Assembly: GCF_015169395.1 (NCBI RefSeq)
Contig: NZ_CP063458.1
Span: forward strand, 3,038,001-3,102,000
Length of the DNA: 64,000 nt
Source: Humisphaera borealis
Lineage (GTDB): Bacteria > Planctomycetota > Phycisphaerae > Tepidisphaerales > Tepidisphaeraceae
Direction: 5' to 3'
In this document: piece by piece, positions 55,030 to 63,343 of the stretch
Layout of the letters: the number at the start of each line of letters is the position of its first letter
Numbering within the stretch: position 1 is the stretch's first letter
Made by a program: the position numbers and the translations under genes
Notes under the pieces: model-generated
Database searches by the model: none
Seen by the model: the letters and a program-made list of their open reading frames with translations, nothing else
Told to the model about the DNA's origin: nothing

Positions 55030-55434
55030 ATGCACGAACTCTCCATCGCCCAGAGCCTCGTCGAGCTGATGGAAGACGAGCTGATCGCCAGTCGTTCGCC
55101 AGACGCGGCGTCGCACGCCGTGTTTTACGTCGGCCGGGTCGTCATTAAGGTGGGGGCGCTGTCGGGCGTGGTGCCCGAGGCGCTGGCGAGCGCCTTCCCG
55201 GTCGCCATCAGCCGATCGTCAATCCGCGGCGCGACCTTGACCATTGAAGAGATTCCCGTCACGGTGTTTTGCCCGACCTGCGACGCCCGGCATGAGCTAT
55301 CATCGCCGCAGCGGCTCCGCTGCCCCGTTTGCGACACGCCTACACCGGACGTGGTCGGCGGGCGCGAACTGGAACTGGTCTCGATCGAGGTATTGGATGA
55401 CAACGATTCCGACAGCCCAACCCCGCATCCTTGA
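55030..55434 (+). CDS. hypA: HypA-type nickel chaperone
   Basis: The 134-residue protein begins MHELSIAQSLVELME, whose His2 and nearby Glu bind nickel in HypA, and has a structural zinc site (CPTC...CPVC). It delivers nickel with HypB. No hydrogenase genes are visible, while urease genes surround it and ureE is absent, so its client is probably urease, as in Helicobacter. The start is at the ATG right after a REP copy; a longer frame upstream would read through the repeat. It overlaps hypB by 38 bases. Confidence 0.93.
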   Translation: MHELSIAQSLVELMEDELIASRSPDAASHAVFYVGRVVIKVGALSGVVPEALASAFPVAISRSSIRGATLTIEEIPVTVFCPTCDARHELSSPQRLRCPVCDTPTPDVVGGRELELVSIEVLDDNDSDSPTPHP

Positions 55435-56095
55435 AGTCCGCACGCAGATCCTCAAGAAAAACGACGTCACCGCGCGGTCGATGCGCGACCGCTTCCGCGA
55501 GGCCGGCGTTTTCGTCACCAGCCTGGTGTCCAGCCCAGGGTCGGGGAAGACGACGTTTCTGCGGGAGATTCTCCGCCGGTTGAACCAGACCCAGCGCGTC
55601 GCCGCCTTGGTCGGCGACCTCGCGACCGAGAATGACGCCAAACGCCTCGCCGAGAGCGGCGCGCCGGTCCGGCAGATCGTCACCGGCACGGTCTGCCATC
55701 TTGAAGCTGACATGGTGGAGCGGGCGATCGGCGACTGGAAGCTGGACGAACTGGATCACCTCTTCGTTGAGAACGTCGGCAACCTCGTCTGCCCCTCGAG
55801 CTACGACCTGGGTGAAGACCTGCGGCTGGTGCTGCTGTCCACCACCGAAGGCGAAGACAAACCGCTGAAGTATCCGACCATCTTCAACACCGCCGACATC
55901 GCCATCATTACCAAGTGCGACATCGCTGAGGTGATCGGCTTCGACCGCGCTGCGGCGCTGGCAAGCATCGAGTCGGTCCGGCCGGGAATGAAGGTAATGG
56001 AAGTGTCGGCCAGGACAGGACAAGGAATGGATGAGTTCCTGGCGTTCCTCGCCGAGCGCGTGGCGGCGCGGAGCGGTGCAACGGCCTTAGCCTAG
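55397..56095 (+). CDS. hypB: HypB-type nickel-insertion GTPase
   Basis: The 232-residue G3E GTPase has the P-loop SSPGSGKTT, switch segment NVGNLVCPSSYDLGED, GDLATENDAKRLAESG and guanine-specificity motif TKCD (usually NKxD). The N-terminus lacks the His-rich stretch of nickel-storing HypB proteins. It loads nickel with HypA. It overlaps hypA by 38 bases and converges on the next gene, with which it shares nine terminal bases. Confidence 0.93.
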   Translation: MTTIPTAQPRILEVRTQILKKNDVTARSMRDRFREAGVFVTSLVSSPGSGKTTFLREILRRLNQTQRVAALVGDLATENDAKRLAESGAPVRQIVTGTVCHLEADMVERAIGDWKLDELDHLFVENVGNLVCPSSYDLGEDLRLVLLSTTEGEDKPLKYPTIFNTADIAIITKCDIAEVIGFDRAAALASIESVRPGMKVMEVSARTGQGMDEFLAFLAERVAARSGATALA

Positions 56096-56533
56096 CACCA
56101 CCTCGTGATACTCGAGCGCCCACTCGCGCATGTACCGCACCTGCGTCGGCTTCAGGCGGTAGACAATCAGCATGGGGTTCTCCAGGCTGCCGAGGTATTG
56201 CCGCATCAGCGCGTTGGCGTTCCAGATCTCTTCAAGCAACGGTCGATCCGTCACCACCTCGGCGACGGCCGTGATGCGCACCTGGTTGTGCTGCTCGTCC
56301 GTGTAGCAGAGCTCGACCTTGGGGTTGGCGGCGATCTCCTGCGTCTTGTGGTACATCCGCAGATTCGCGACGTAGACCGTGAAGCCGTCGGTCCTGACCG
56401 GCGACACCGGCCGAACCCGCGGCTGGTCGCCGTCGATCGACGCCAGTACGGGGAACTTCGCGCTCGCCATCGTATCGCGGGCCAGTTGCGGCAGTTCGGC
56501 CGGGTCGATCGGCTTGGGCTGAGGCTTGGGCAT
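56087..56533 (-). CDS. Pyridoxamine 5'-phosphate oxidase-like flavin-binding protein
   Basis: The 148-residue protein has the split beta-barrel of this family: LASIDGDQPRVRPVSPV, NLRMYHKTQEIAANPKVELCY and RITAVAEVV. Such proteins bind FMN or F420 and act on varied substrates; the specific one is unknown. The start MPKPQPKPID is chosen because the longer frame crosses an inverted repeat. It is convergent with hypB. Confidence 0.87.
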   Translation of the reverse strand: MPKPQPKPIDPAELPQLARDTMASAKFPVLASIDGDQPRVRPVSPVRTDGFTVYVANLRMYHKTQEIAANPKVELCYTDEQHNQVRITAVAEVVTDRPLLEEIWNANALMRQYLGSLENPMLIVYRLKPTQVRYMREWALEYHEVVLG

Positions 56534-56562
56534 CAGCGGATTTTGAGGCAGGAGGGATGAAA

Positions 56563-56692
56563 AATGCAAAACATGCGATGAAAAATGCGCATCGACGCAC
56601 AGGACCGTCGCATTCCACCACGCTCGAGACTCCCCTGTCGTCGGCAAACGCCGTTCTACGCTTTTCATCGAATGATTAGCATTTTTCATTCC
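56563..56692. repeat. Inverted repeat upstream of the pyridoxamine-oxidase-like gene (ATGAAAAATGC type)
   Basis: GGGATGAAAAATGCAAAACA at 56564 is faced by its imperfect mirror ATTAGCATTTTTCATTCC ending at 56692, with GATGAAAAA/TTTTCATCG in the arms. The core ATGAAAAATGCAAAACATGC also builds the long hairpin at 60516-60611. A spurious N-terminal extension MKNANHSMKS in open frame comes from this repeat. Confidence 0.75.
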
Positions 56693-56733
56693 GCCTTCTT
56701 CCCGCTACAACGACACCACCAAGGAGCCCAATC

Positions 56734-57096
56734 ATGCCGAAACTGACCGTCGAAGAAGTTGGAACGTTCGAAGTGCCCGAAGGAAAACGCCTGGTCAACG
56801 CGCTGGTCGATGAAGCGAAAATCGATCAGCTCCACGCATGCGGCGGAAACGCCCGCTGCACCACCTGCCGTGTGATGTTCGTCGCCGGCGAACCGACGAA
56901 GATAACCAAGGCGGAGAAGGACCTGATCGAACTGCGCGGACTTGGCGCCCATCCCGGCGTTCGGCTGAGCTGTCAGATCCAGTGCGAGCATGACATGACG
57001 GTCAAGGCGATCAGCCGACAGGCCGGCTCGGGACGAAGCACGCCCGGCGGCCGCCCCACGGACGAGATCCAGCCGCCGCCGGAATGGGTCGCGTAA
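56734..57096 (+). CDS. 2Fe-2S plant-type ferredoxin
   Basis: The 120-residue protein has four Cys (36, 42, 45 and 80) in the pattern C-x5-C-x2-C-x34-C, binding one 2Fe-2S cluster, with ACGGNARCTTCR at the cluster loop and RLSCQIQCEHD at the last ligand. A Pro/Gly/Arg-rich tail follows. It is a cytoplasmic electron carrier; its partner is not visible. A strong terminator follows. It starts shortly after the inverted repeat and diverges from the pyridoxamine-oxidase-like gene. Confidence 0.93.
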   Translation: MPKLTVEEVGTFEVPEGKRLVNALVDEAKIDQLHACGGNARCTTCRVMFVAGEPTKITKAEKDLIELRGLGAHPGVRLSCQIQCEHDMTVKAISRQAGSGRSTPGGRPTDEIQPPPEWVA

Positions 57097-57151
57097 GCGG
57101 CGAAGCCGGTCCCCGTCCGCGCAGGAGCTGCCGCGGCACGGATACAAACAA

Positions 57152-57185
57152 ACCCGGGCGGCATCGCTGCCGCCCGGGTGTTTCC
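57152..57185. terminator. Bidirectional terminator after the ferredoxin gene
   Basis: A perfect 12-bp stem (ACCCGGGCGGCA / TGCCGCCCGGGT) with loop TCGC is followed by GTTTCC on the plus strand and by TTTGTTTG on the minus strand. It lies between the convergent ferredoxin and coiled-coil genes. Confidence 0.88.
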
Positions 57186-57229
57186 TTCCTCCCGTCCCCT
57201 GCTCTCAAGACCCCTGTTCCCCACTTGCC

Positions 57230-58399
57230 TTATTGACCGCTCGCCTGCGCAGGACCGGTTCCGTTGATCTGCGCCACAACCACCGCCTTGCGGTTGTTCA
57301 GGTCGGCCAGCGCGGTCGCATGACGCTGCCGCTCGAGCCGTTCGATCTCGCTGCCGGCGTCGATGTCATTCAGCCGGCGCTGGAAGCGATCGTTCTCGGC
57401 CGCGATCGCCTGGTCGAGCTCGTCGAGCTGGCGCTTGAGCGCGAACTTCTGCTCGGCCGAGTACCGGCTGCCGGCCGCGGCGTTCTGCAGTTCCGCCTGG
57501 CGACCGCTCAGCCGTGCCATGTTCTCGGCGTAAAGGCGATTCTCTTCGGCCGCCGCCGCGCTTCCGTTCATGACCTGCGCCATGCGGCGATCGTGACGGG
57601 CCTTTTCGTTGGCGATCTGCGTGTTGATGTTGTCCAGTTCCCCGTCAACGGCCTTGCCGCCCGACACCTTGGCGATTGTCATCTCGCGCTTGTCGCCGGC
57701 GGTCTCGTAGCCGTCCTGGATCTGGCGCAGCTTCTGCTCATGAGCGCGCTGTTCTTCCTGCGCCGCCAGCGAGTTGGCCGGCAGGAACTTCATCGCCTTG
57801 GCGTGCCGCTCCTTCTCGCCGGCGATCGCCTTATTCATCTGGCTGACGTCTTTCTTGAACGCCTCGGTGCTCTGGCGGACTTCCTTCACCGCGGCGACAT
57901 CTTCCTTCAGGTCGGCCCGGCGAGTGGTGAGCTCGCGCATGCGATCTTCGAATCGCTGGTTCTCATTCTGCGCCGCGGCCGAACCTGCCGGCATGCGCTT
58001 CAGCGCCTCGGCGTGCCGCTTCTTCTCGTTGGCGATCGCCTCGGCGTTGTTCTCGAGCTTCCCCGCAACGGCCCCCGCACCCTGCTGTTTGCGAGCGTTC
58101 TCGGCCTGTTCACGCAGCTTCGCTTTCTGGTTCCTCAACTGCTTCAGCGACTGCTCCTGCTCCGCCTGCAACTGCTTGTACTGCCGCCCGCCCTTGTTCA
58201 TGCCGGCGGTCTGCTTGGCGAAGCGACCCTCGGCTTCGAGAATCTGGCGGTCGATCTCATTGATCTGGCCGACCACGTCTTCATAAGCCGGTGCCCCCAC
58301 CGCCGACGATTGAAACGACACGCCGGAGATCGGCAGGAGGTTGATCGCCGCCGCCACCGCCGCCCCGAGCACCCACATCTTCTTGCTGGACATCTGCAT
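57230..58399 (-). CDS. Exported coiled-coil protein of four ~80-residue repeats
   Basis: The 389-residue protein starts at MQMSSKKMWVLGAA, after AGGAG, with a signal peptide or anchor helix. The mature part is almost all charged helix with high coiled-coil character. Four repeats share the pattern IANEKKRHAEALKRMPAGS then a second helix (AQNENQRFEDRMREL) and a third: copies begin near IANEKKRH, IAGEKERH, IANEKARH and IAAENDRF. It may form rods or a scaffold in the periplasm. No family name is recognised. It stands alone between two terminator or repeat elements. Confidence 0.82.
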   Translation of the reverse strand: MQMSSKKMWVLGAAVAAAINLLPISGVSFQSSAVGAPAYEDVVGQINEIDRQILEAEGRFAKQTAGMNKGGRQYKQLQAEQEQSLKQLRNQKAKLREQAENARKQQGAGAVAGKLENNAEAIANEKKRHAEALKRMPAGSAAAQNENQRFEDRMRELTTRRADLKEDVAAVKEVRQSTEAFKKDVSQMNKAIAGEKERHAKAMKFLPANSLAAQEEQRAHEQKLRQIQDGYETAGDKREMTIAKVSGGKAVDGELDNINTQIANEKARHDRRMAQVMNGSAAAAEENRLYAENMARLSGRQAELQNAAAGSRYSAEQKFALKRQLDELDQAIAAENDRFQRRLNDIDAGSEIERLERQRHATALADLNNRKAVVVAQINGTGPAQASGQ

Positions 58400-58832
58400 T
58401 GCTTCGCTCCTGTAGAAAGGTTCCACACCACATACGGTTGGCGGCGTTCGGAACGTCGACTGTTCCAGTAACAACCGCCGCGAGAGTGCTATCGGGAGGG
58501 AATTGGGGGTGATTGAGAGGTATTTGGGTCCGAGAACGCGCGGTTTCAGCGGCTGCATGACGGCACAGGTCGCACAGAGTGCAGGAACCGCGGGGAAGGT
58601 GATCGCGTCGCAAAGTCGCGTCGAATGCGACATCGACTTTTGGCGCCATCCCCGAAGGGGTGGGTGCTCGGCGCGACTCGCGAGATCAACGCAACCCGTC
58701 AGTCATCGCATGCGATTCGACGAGTTGGTGATTTCCGACGGTTGCTGCGAGATTCGCGCCGAAAACCCACCCCTTCGGCGATGGCGCTAGAAGGCAGACG
58801 TCCGCTTCGGATTCGGTTACCTTCCTCTCCCC
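58400..58832. other. Region between the coiled-coil gene and gltX
   Basis: No convincing gene is seen. The left third carries the promoter of the coiled-coil gene; the right half is a 157-bp imperfect palindromic element, listed separately. gltX starts 39 bases beyond that element. Confidence 0.6.
58637..58793. repeat. 157-bp imperfect palindromic element (MITE-like) before gltX
   Basis: The left end CTTTTGGCGCCATCCCCGAA is faced by its mirror ending TTCGGCGATGGCGCTAGAAG; about 26 of 29 end bases match and further blocks pair inward (TCGGCGCGA / TCGCGCCGA, GCAACC / GGTTGC). The exact centre holds the 12-base palindrome ATCGCATGCGAT (58705-58716). Confidence 0.8.
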
Positions 58833-60485
58833 ATGAGCTCTGCCCCAACCGCTTCCGTTGTAACCCGTTTCGCCCCTTCGCCGACCGGCTATCTGCATGT
58901 CGGTGGCGCGAGGACTGCCCTGTTCTCCTGGCTCCTGGCCCGGCACTTCGGCGCCAAAGTCGAGGGCGGCAAATTCCTGCTCCGCATCGAAGACACCGAC
59001 CTCGCCCGCAGCACCGAGCAGGCTGCGACGCAACTTCTCGAAGACCTCCGCTGGCTCGGCCTGCATTGGGACAACGCCGAGCTGGTTTACCAGTCAAAGC
59101 GGCAGGACATTTACAACGGCATCATCGAAGACCTGATCGCAAAGAACCTGGCGTACAAGGCCTACGAGAAGAAGGAGGAGCTCGACGCAGAGCGCAAAGA
59201 GGCTGAGAAAGCGAAGCGCTCCTTCTTGTATCGCCGCCGACCTCTTACGGACGCTCAGGTCAAAACGTATGAATCAGAAGGGCGTCCACACGTTGTTCGA
59301 CTCGCAGTACCGATCAAGGAGTACCGCTTCGTTGATGCAGTGCTCGAGAAAGAGATCGTCCAGGCGCCGCACGAGGTGCAGGACTTCGTTATCCGCAAAG
59401 CTGACGGGATGCCGACCTACCATTTCGCCGTCGTCATTGATGATCAAGCGATGGAAGTCACACATGTTTTGCGGGGGCAAGAACATCTACTAAACACTTT
59501 CAATCACATCGCGCTGCAGGAAGCCCTCGGCTACCCGCGACCGGTCTACGGCCATCTGCCCATCATCCAGAACATGGACAGCAGCAAGATGGGCAAGCGC
59601 GACCGCGACAAGAAGATCCGCCAGCGCGTCGGGGAGGTCATGAAGAGCACCAAGCGGTCGGCGGCCGACATTGCTTCCGCTGCCGCGCTCGACGCCACCG
59701 CGTTCGCCGAGTGGCTCGCCGACTCGCAGAAACAGCTCGACATCTCCGAGCAGGCCGCCGTCATGCATGTGATCGGGCTGAAGAACTCCGACCTGCCCGA
59801 AATCCTCGTTCACGACTTCCGCAAGAACGGCTACCTGCCCGAAGCCCTGCTTAACTTCCTCGTGCTGCTCGGCTGGAGCCCCGGCGGAGATCGGGAAAAG
59901 ATGACGATGGCGGAGATGACCGAACTCTTCTCCATCACTGGCATCGGTAAGAGCAACGCCAAGTTCGACCGCACCAAGCTGCTGTCGTTCAACACCGACG
60001 CCTGCGCGACGGCGACGCCCGACCGCCTGATCGCGGCGTTCAAGGATTACCTGTCGGTCAACCCCGATAGTCCGCTGGGCGCGGCAACCGATGAACAGCT
60101 CGCCAAACTGCTGGAAATGAAAAAGGGCTTCCGCCTGCTGCGCGAGGTGGACGAAATCAGCCGGTTCTTCTTTGTCGCCGATGACGTACTGGCCTACGAC
60201 ACCGACGCCGTCGAGAAAAACCTGAAGAAGAACGACGGCGCCGGCATGGCTGCGTTGAGAGACATTCGCGGCGTTCTGGAAGGCGTTATGAGCTGGACCG
60301 CCGCCAGCTGCGAGGGTGCGGTCAAAGGCTTCTGCGAGCAGAAGGGCCTGGGGCTAGGTAAGGTCGCCCAGCCGATCCGCGTCGCCGTCTGTGGAACGAC
60401 CGTCAGCCCGCCGATCTTCGAAAGCCTGGAGTTCCTCGGCCGCGAGCGAACGCTCAAACGCATCGACCGATGCCTCGCTTTGTAG
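58833..60485 (+). CDS. gltX: Glutamate-tRNA ligase with an insertion after the KMSKR motif
   Basis: The 550-residue enzyme charges tRNA-Glu. The HIGH-type motif is FAPSPTGYLHVGGARTALF and the KMSKS motif is SSKMGKRD (residues 252-256), which precedes an extra stretch of about 70 residues (about 257-327) before the usual continuation NGYLPEALLNFLVLLGW. The catalytic and anticodon-binding parts are otherwise normal (RIEDTD, EVTHVLRGQEH, VCGTTVSPPIFESLEFLG). Codon usage between about 59200 and 59520 is less GC-rich than the rest of the gene. The stop codon lies inside a REP element. Confidence 0.95.
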   Translation: MSSAPTASVVTRFAPSPTGYLHVGGARTALFSWLLARHFGAKVEGGKFLLRIEDTDLARSTEQAATQLLEDLRWLGLHWDNAELVYQSKRQDIYNGIIEDLIAKNLAYKAYEKKEELDAERKEAEKAKRSFLYRRRPLTDAQVKTYESEGRPHVVRLAVPIKEYRFVDAVLEKEIVQAPHEVQDFVIRKADGMPTYHFAVVIDDQAMEVTHVLRGQEHLLNTFNHIALQEALGYPRPVYGHLPIIQNMDSSKMGKRDRDKKIRQRVGEVMKSTKRSAADIASAAALDATAFAEWLADSQKQLDISEQAAVMHVIGLKNSDLPEILVHDFRKNGYLPEALLNFLVLLGWSPGGDREKMTMAEMTELFSITGIGKSNAKFDRTKLLSFNTDACATATPDRLIAAFKDYLSVNPDSPLGAATDEQLAKLLEMKKGFRLLREVDEISRFFFVADDVLAYDTDAVEKNLKKNDGAGMAALRDIRGVLEGVMSWTAASCEGAVKGFCEQKGLGLGKVAQPIRVAVCGTTVSPPIFESLEFLGRERTLKRIDRCLAL

Positions 60486-60501
60486 GGTCCGCCTTGGCGG
60501 A
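60482..60501 (+). repeat. Single GTAG-headed REP element at the gltX stop codon
   Basis: GTAGGGTCCGCCTTGGCGGA is identical to the copies at 16858 and 54927. Its TAG serves as the gltX stop codon, so insertion or evolution of the REP shaped the gene's end. No inverted partner is nearby. Confidence 0.9.
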
Positions 60502-60515
60502 CAGGAGAGCGGGAA

Positions 60516-60611
60516 GACAATGCAAAATGCAAAACATGCAATGAAAAATGCAAACTGATCGAAATCCATCATTCTGCATTTTTCGTTGCATGTTTTGCAT
60601 TTTGCATTGTC
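60516..60611. repeat. Long hairpin of ATGCAAAATGCAAAACATGC type after gltX
   Basis: The 37-base arm at 60516-60552 pairs with 60575-60611 with one mismatch around a 22-base centre. Low GC makes it stand out. It separates gltX from the convergent SDR gene and may serve as terminator for both. Its core also occurs at 56564-56590. Confidence 0.85.
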
Positions 60612-60626
60612 GCTTCGATGACGGTT

Positions 60627-61409
60627 TCATTTCCCTGCGGTCCACCCGGCATCCAGAATGAGCTCGGTTGCGGTGACGAACGCACTGGCGTCGCTCGCCA
60701 GGTAAATCGCAGCGGCGGCCACTTCCTCGGGCCGGGCCATGCGCTTGAGCAACTGCGTCGACACCATCTGCTCGTAGGCCTGCTTCGGGTCGGCGTATTC
60801 CTTCAGTCGTGCCTGAACGAACGGCGTCTCGACACGGCCGGGACAGATGCAGTTGCAGCGGATGCCGTCGGCGGCATGGTCGAGCGCGACGCACTTGGTC
60901 ATCCCCACCACCGCGAACTTGGTCGTGCAGTAAGCGAAGCGGTCCCGAACCGCGACCACCCCGCCGATCGACGCCAGGTTGACGATCACGCCGGCCTTGC
61001 GGGCGATCATCGGCGACAGAGCCGCCTGCGTCATGAACATCACGCCTTTCACGTTCACCGCCAGCAACCGATCCAGGTCCTGCTCGGTCGTGTTCAGAAT
61101 CGTGCCGACATGGCCGATCCCGGCGTTGTTGACCAGGACATCAAGCCGGCCGTGCTCGGCGACGATTCGTCCCACCGCCTGCTGACATTGCGCCGACTGC
61201 GAGACGTCGGTGGCGAGGAACGTCGCCGATCCACCGGCGGCGCGAATCTCCTCGATCACCGCCTGACCCGCATCGACGCTTCGTTCCAGCACGTAAACCG
61301 CCGCCCCCGCCTCGGCGAACGATAGTGCGATTGCCCGCCCGATGCCGGAACCTGCACCGGTGACCGCGGCGATCTTGTTGTCGAGTCGGAAGAGAGAAGA
61401 TGTGGCCAT
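60627..61409 (-). CDS. Short-chain dehydrogenase/reductase (SDR)
   Basis: The 260-residue enzyme has the SDR cofactor motif TGAGSGIG, NNAG, the catalytic Ser/Tyr/Lys region with ASIGG, YCTTK, and the C-terminal CPGRVETPF segment. It is a classical NAD(P)-dependent oxidoreductase; the substrate is unknown, since the family covers sugars, fatty acyl groups and steroids. It is monocistronic, between a hairpin and a long palindrome. The ATG at 61409 is used. Confidence 0.93.
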   Translation of the reverse strand: MATSSLFRLDNKIAAVTGAGSGIGRAIALSFAEAGAAVYVLERSVDAGQAVIEEIRAAGGSATFLATDVSQSAQCQQAVGRIVAEHGRLDVLVNNAGIGHVGTILNTTEQDLDRLLAVNVKGVMFMTQAALSPMIARKAGVIVNLASIGGVVAVRDRFAYCTTKFAVVGMTKCVALDHAADGIRCNCICPGRVETPFVQARLKEYADPKQAYEQMVSTQLLKRMARPEEVAAAAIYLASDASAFVTATELILDAGWTAGK

Positions 61410-61510
61410 TGGCGTTTGCGCTCCAGATCAGGAAGGGCCAGAGAATAGCAGAACTTGCCTTTGGAGACGCCAGGTCGTCGCGTGCGCATCCATCCCCACT
61501 GTCATCGTGA

Positions 61511-61642
61511 GAGCATGTGACTTTTTGAAGAGCCGCGCACGGAGTGTACTCACGGAGTAAGCGGGAACCGTGACGGTTCGGGGCATTCCCGCTTACTTCG
61601 TGAGTACACTCCGTGCGCGGCTCCTTAAGGAGTCACGCGCTC
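61511..61642. repeat. 132-bp near-perfect palindrome (MITE-like)
   Basis: The inner arms 61530-61567 and 61586-61623 are 38 bases long with one mismatch (GAGCCGCGCACGGAGTGTAC ...). Pairing continues outward with some mismatches through GTGACT / AGTCAC and GAGC / GCTC. The centre is 18 bases. It lies between the SDR and sigma-factor genes, in a 338-bp gap with no gene. Confidence 0.88.
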
Positions 61643-61719
61643 TGAGCGTGTCCGGGTACCTTCAATGCAGAAGACGGACAACGCGTGCGCGTCGTCCGTC
61701 TTCCCGGTTCGCTACTGGT

Positions 61720-61742
61720 CACAGGCTGCAAGCCTGCGCTAC
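61720..61742 (-). repeat. GTAG-headed palindrome after the sigma-factor gene
   Basis: On the minus strand the sequence is GTAGCGCAGGCTTGCAGCCTGTG: GTAG followed by a CAGGCT...AGCCTG palindrome. It has the REP layout but a different palindrome, so it may be a second REP family. It starts 6 bases after the sigma-factor stop codon. Confidence 0.65.
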
Positions 61743-61747
61743 CATAC

Positions 61748-62599
61748 TCACGCCGCCTTGGGCGTCGGGCGTTCGTCCATCGCTTCGCGGAGCTTGCCGA
61801 GCGCCTCGTGCTCGATCTGACGAACCCGCTCACGCGTCAGACCGACACGGTGGCCGATTTCCTTCAGGGTCATCGGCTCTTCGCCTTCCAGGCCGTAGCG
61901 CAGCTTCAGGATCTTGGCCGCCCGTTCGTCGATCACGTCGAGCAGTTCGCCGAGCTTGCGCAGCTCGTCGGTGCCGGTCACCTGTTCATCGGGCGGAAGG
62001 TTGTTGGTATCGGCGACGATCTCGTTGATCGTCAGTTCGCCGTCGTCGCTGCCCGACTGCGTCGGCGAGTTGTACGCCTTGACCGCCTTCTTGATGATGT
62101 TGAGCTTCTTGGGGCTCAGCTTCATGTGCAGCGACAGCTCAGTGGTGGTCGGCAGCCGGCCGAGATGTTCTTCCATCTCGCGGGTGGCGTACTTCACCTT
62201 GCTCATCATCTCGACCATGTACGCCGGGATGTGGATGGGCTGAACGCTGTTGATCAGCGCACGCTTGATCGCCTGCTTGATCCACCAGGACGCGTAGGTG
62301 CTGAACCGGCAGCCGTTCTCAGGATCAAACCCTTCGACGGCCTTCAGCAGGCCGATGTTGCCTTCTTCGATCAAGTCCGTCAGGCAGAGCCCGCGGTTGA
62401 CGTAGTGCTTGGCGATGTTCACCACCAGGCGGAGATTGGCGCGAACCATCCGCTCGCGGGCTTCCATGTCCTGCTGATGGATGATGCGGCGGGCCAGTTC
62501 CTTTTCTTCGTCGGCCGTCAGGAGGCGGACCTCATGAATCTGGCGGAGGTACAACTGGAGGCCGGTCTGTACTGATGTCGTCGTTGCCATAGTGTTCAT
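61748..62599 (-). CDS. RNA polymerase sigma factor, sigma-70 family (RpoD/group 2-like)
   Basis: The 283-residue protein contains regions 1.2 to 4.2: [14 protein letters not shown] (1.2), [17 protein letters not shown] and [19 protein letters not shown] (2.1-2.2), [17 protein letters not shown] (2.3-2.4), and [19 protein letters not shown] (4.2). Region 1.1 is missing, so it is a shortened group 1 or group 2 factor. It directs RNA polymerase to -35/-10 promoters. Planctomycetes encode many sigma factors, so a housekeeping role is not certain. Confidence 0.93.
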   Translation of the reverse strand: MNTMATTTSVQTGLQLYLRQIHEVRLLTADEEKELARRIIHQQDMEARERMVRANLRLVVNIAKHYVNRGLCLTDLIEEGNIGLLKAVEGFDPENGCRFSTYASWWIKQAIKRALINSVQPIHIPAYMVEMMSKVKYATREMEEHLGRLPTTTELSLHMKLSPKKLNIIKKAVKAYNSPTQSGSDDGELTINEIVADTNNLPPDEQVTGTDELRKLGELLDVIDERAAKILKLRYGLEGEEPMTLKEIGHRVGLTRERVRQIEHEALGKLREAMDERPTPKAA

Positions 62600-63343
62600 T
62601 CACCCTTCCACGTACGAGCGTCTATTTTTACGCTCTGCTCCGCCGATCGATCAGTGCCCTGTTCGGGTCAGAAATCTTCAACCCGTCTGCGGACACGGCG
62701 GCAACACCACGGTGCGATTCGTCGCAGTCCACCAGCGTTGCCCGGGTTGTATCGGTGAGCGGCCCTACCGTCTTTTGACCGGAAGAGGCTTATCTGTCGG
62801 AAATACCGGCTGTTACCGGACATAACGGCACAAAAATGTGAAGCTGTTCCGGCCCGGGCGACTGGGTAAACCTCCGAAGTCCGGTAAAGGGACACCATTC
62901 ATGACTGCCACAGGAGAGATTGGCGGTCCCTACTTGCCCTTCGAGTTAGTTGGAGCCACGGCCCGCCCGCAATCTTCCAACGGATTCTGCGTATTCCAGA
63001 TGACTGGCGGCATCCGAGCGGCGTTGGTAACAAGCCGGAAACCAGAACCGCAACAATACGATTGGGAACTGCGTCGCCGGCGTCTGCCAGCCGTTGAGGT
63101 CGCTACAGGAGGGTCGGAACTCAAGATGTGAGGCAGCAGGTAACTGTTTTGCGATCTGAGAGTTGGGCCCGGCGGACGCGGTTTTTCATCCTTCTGATCT
63201 GCGTTCAGGCACGTTAGCCTCGACGCCGGTTTTCAACTCTGCGTGCCGTGAGGTAGACGGACTGCGTCCAACTCAACAATTCCAACTGAACACCGTATCC
63301 ACCCATTCAACGCTCCATGGATGTGCCAACCGGGAACCCGCTC
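62600..63343. other. 744-bp region between the sigma factor and the phosphodiesterase
   Basis: No strong gene is seen. It includes the sigma-factor promoter on the left and a weak small open frame (62901-63131) listed separately. No clear repeat or hairpin with a T-run stands out. Base composition is lower in GC than the flanking genes. Confidence 0.5.
62901..63131 (+). CDS. Doubtful small open frame, hypothetical
   Basis: This 76-residue frame has an ATG preceded at some distance by AAAGGGA. It contains a central PFELVGATARPQ and a basic end, with no family match. Third-position GC is lower than in neighbouring genes, so it may not be a gene. It is included only because the region is otherwise empty. 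Confidence 0.22.
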   Translation: MTATGEIGGPYLPFELVGATARPQSSNGFCVFQMTGGIRAALVTSRKPEPQQYDWELRRRRLPAVEVATGGSELKM

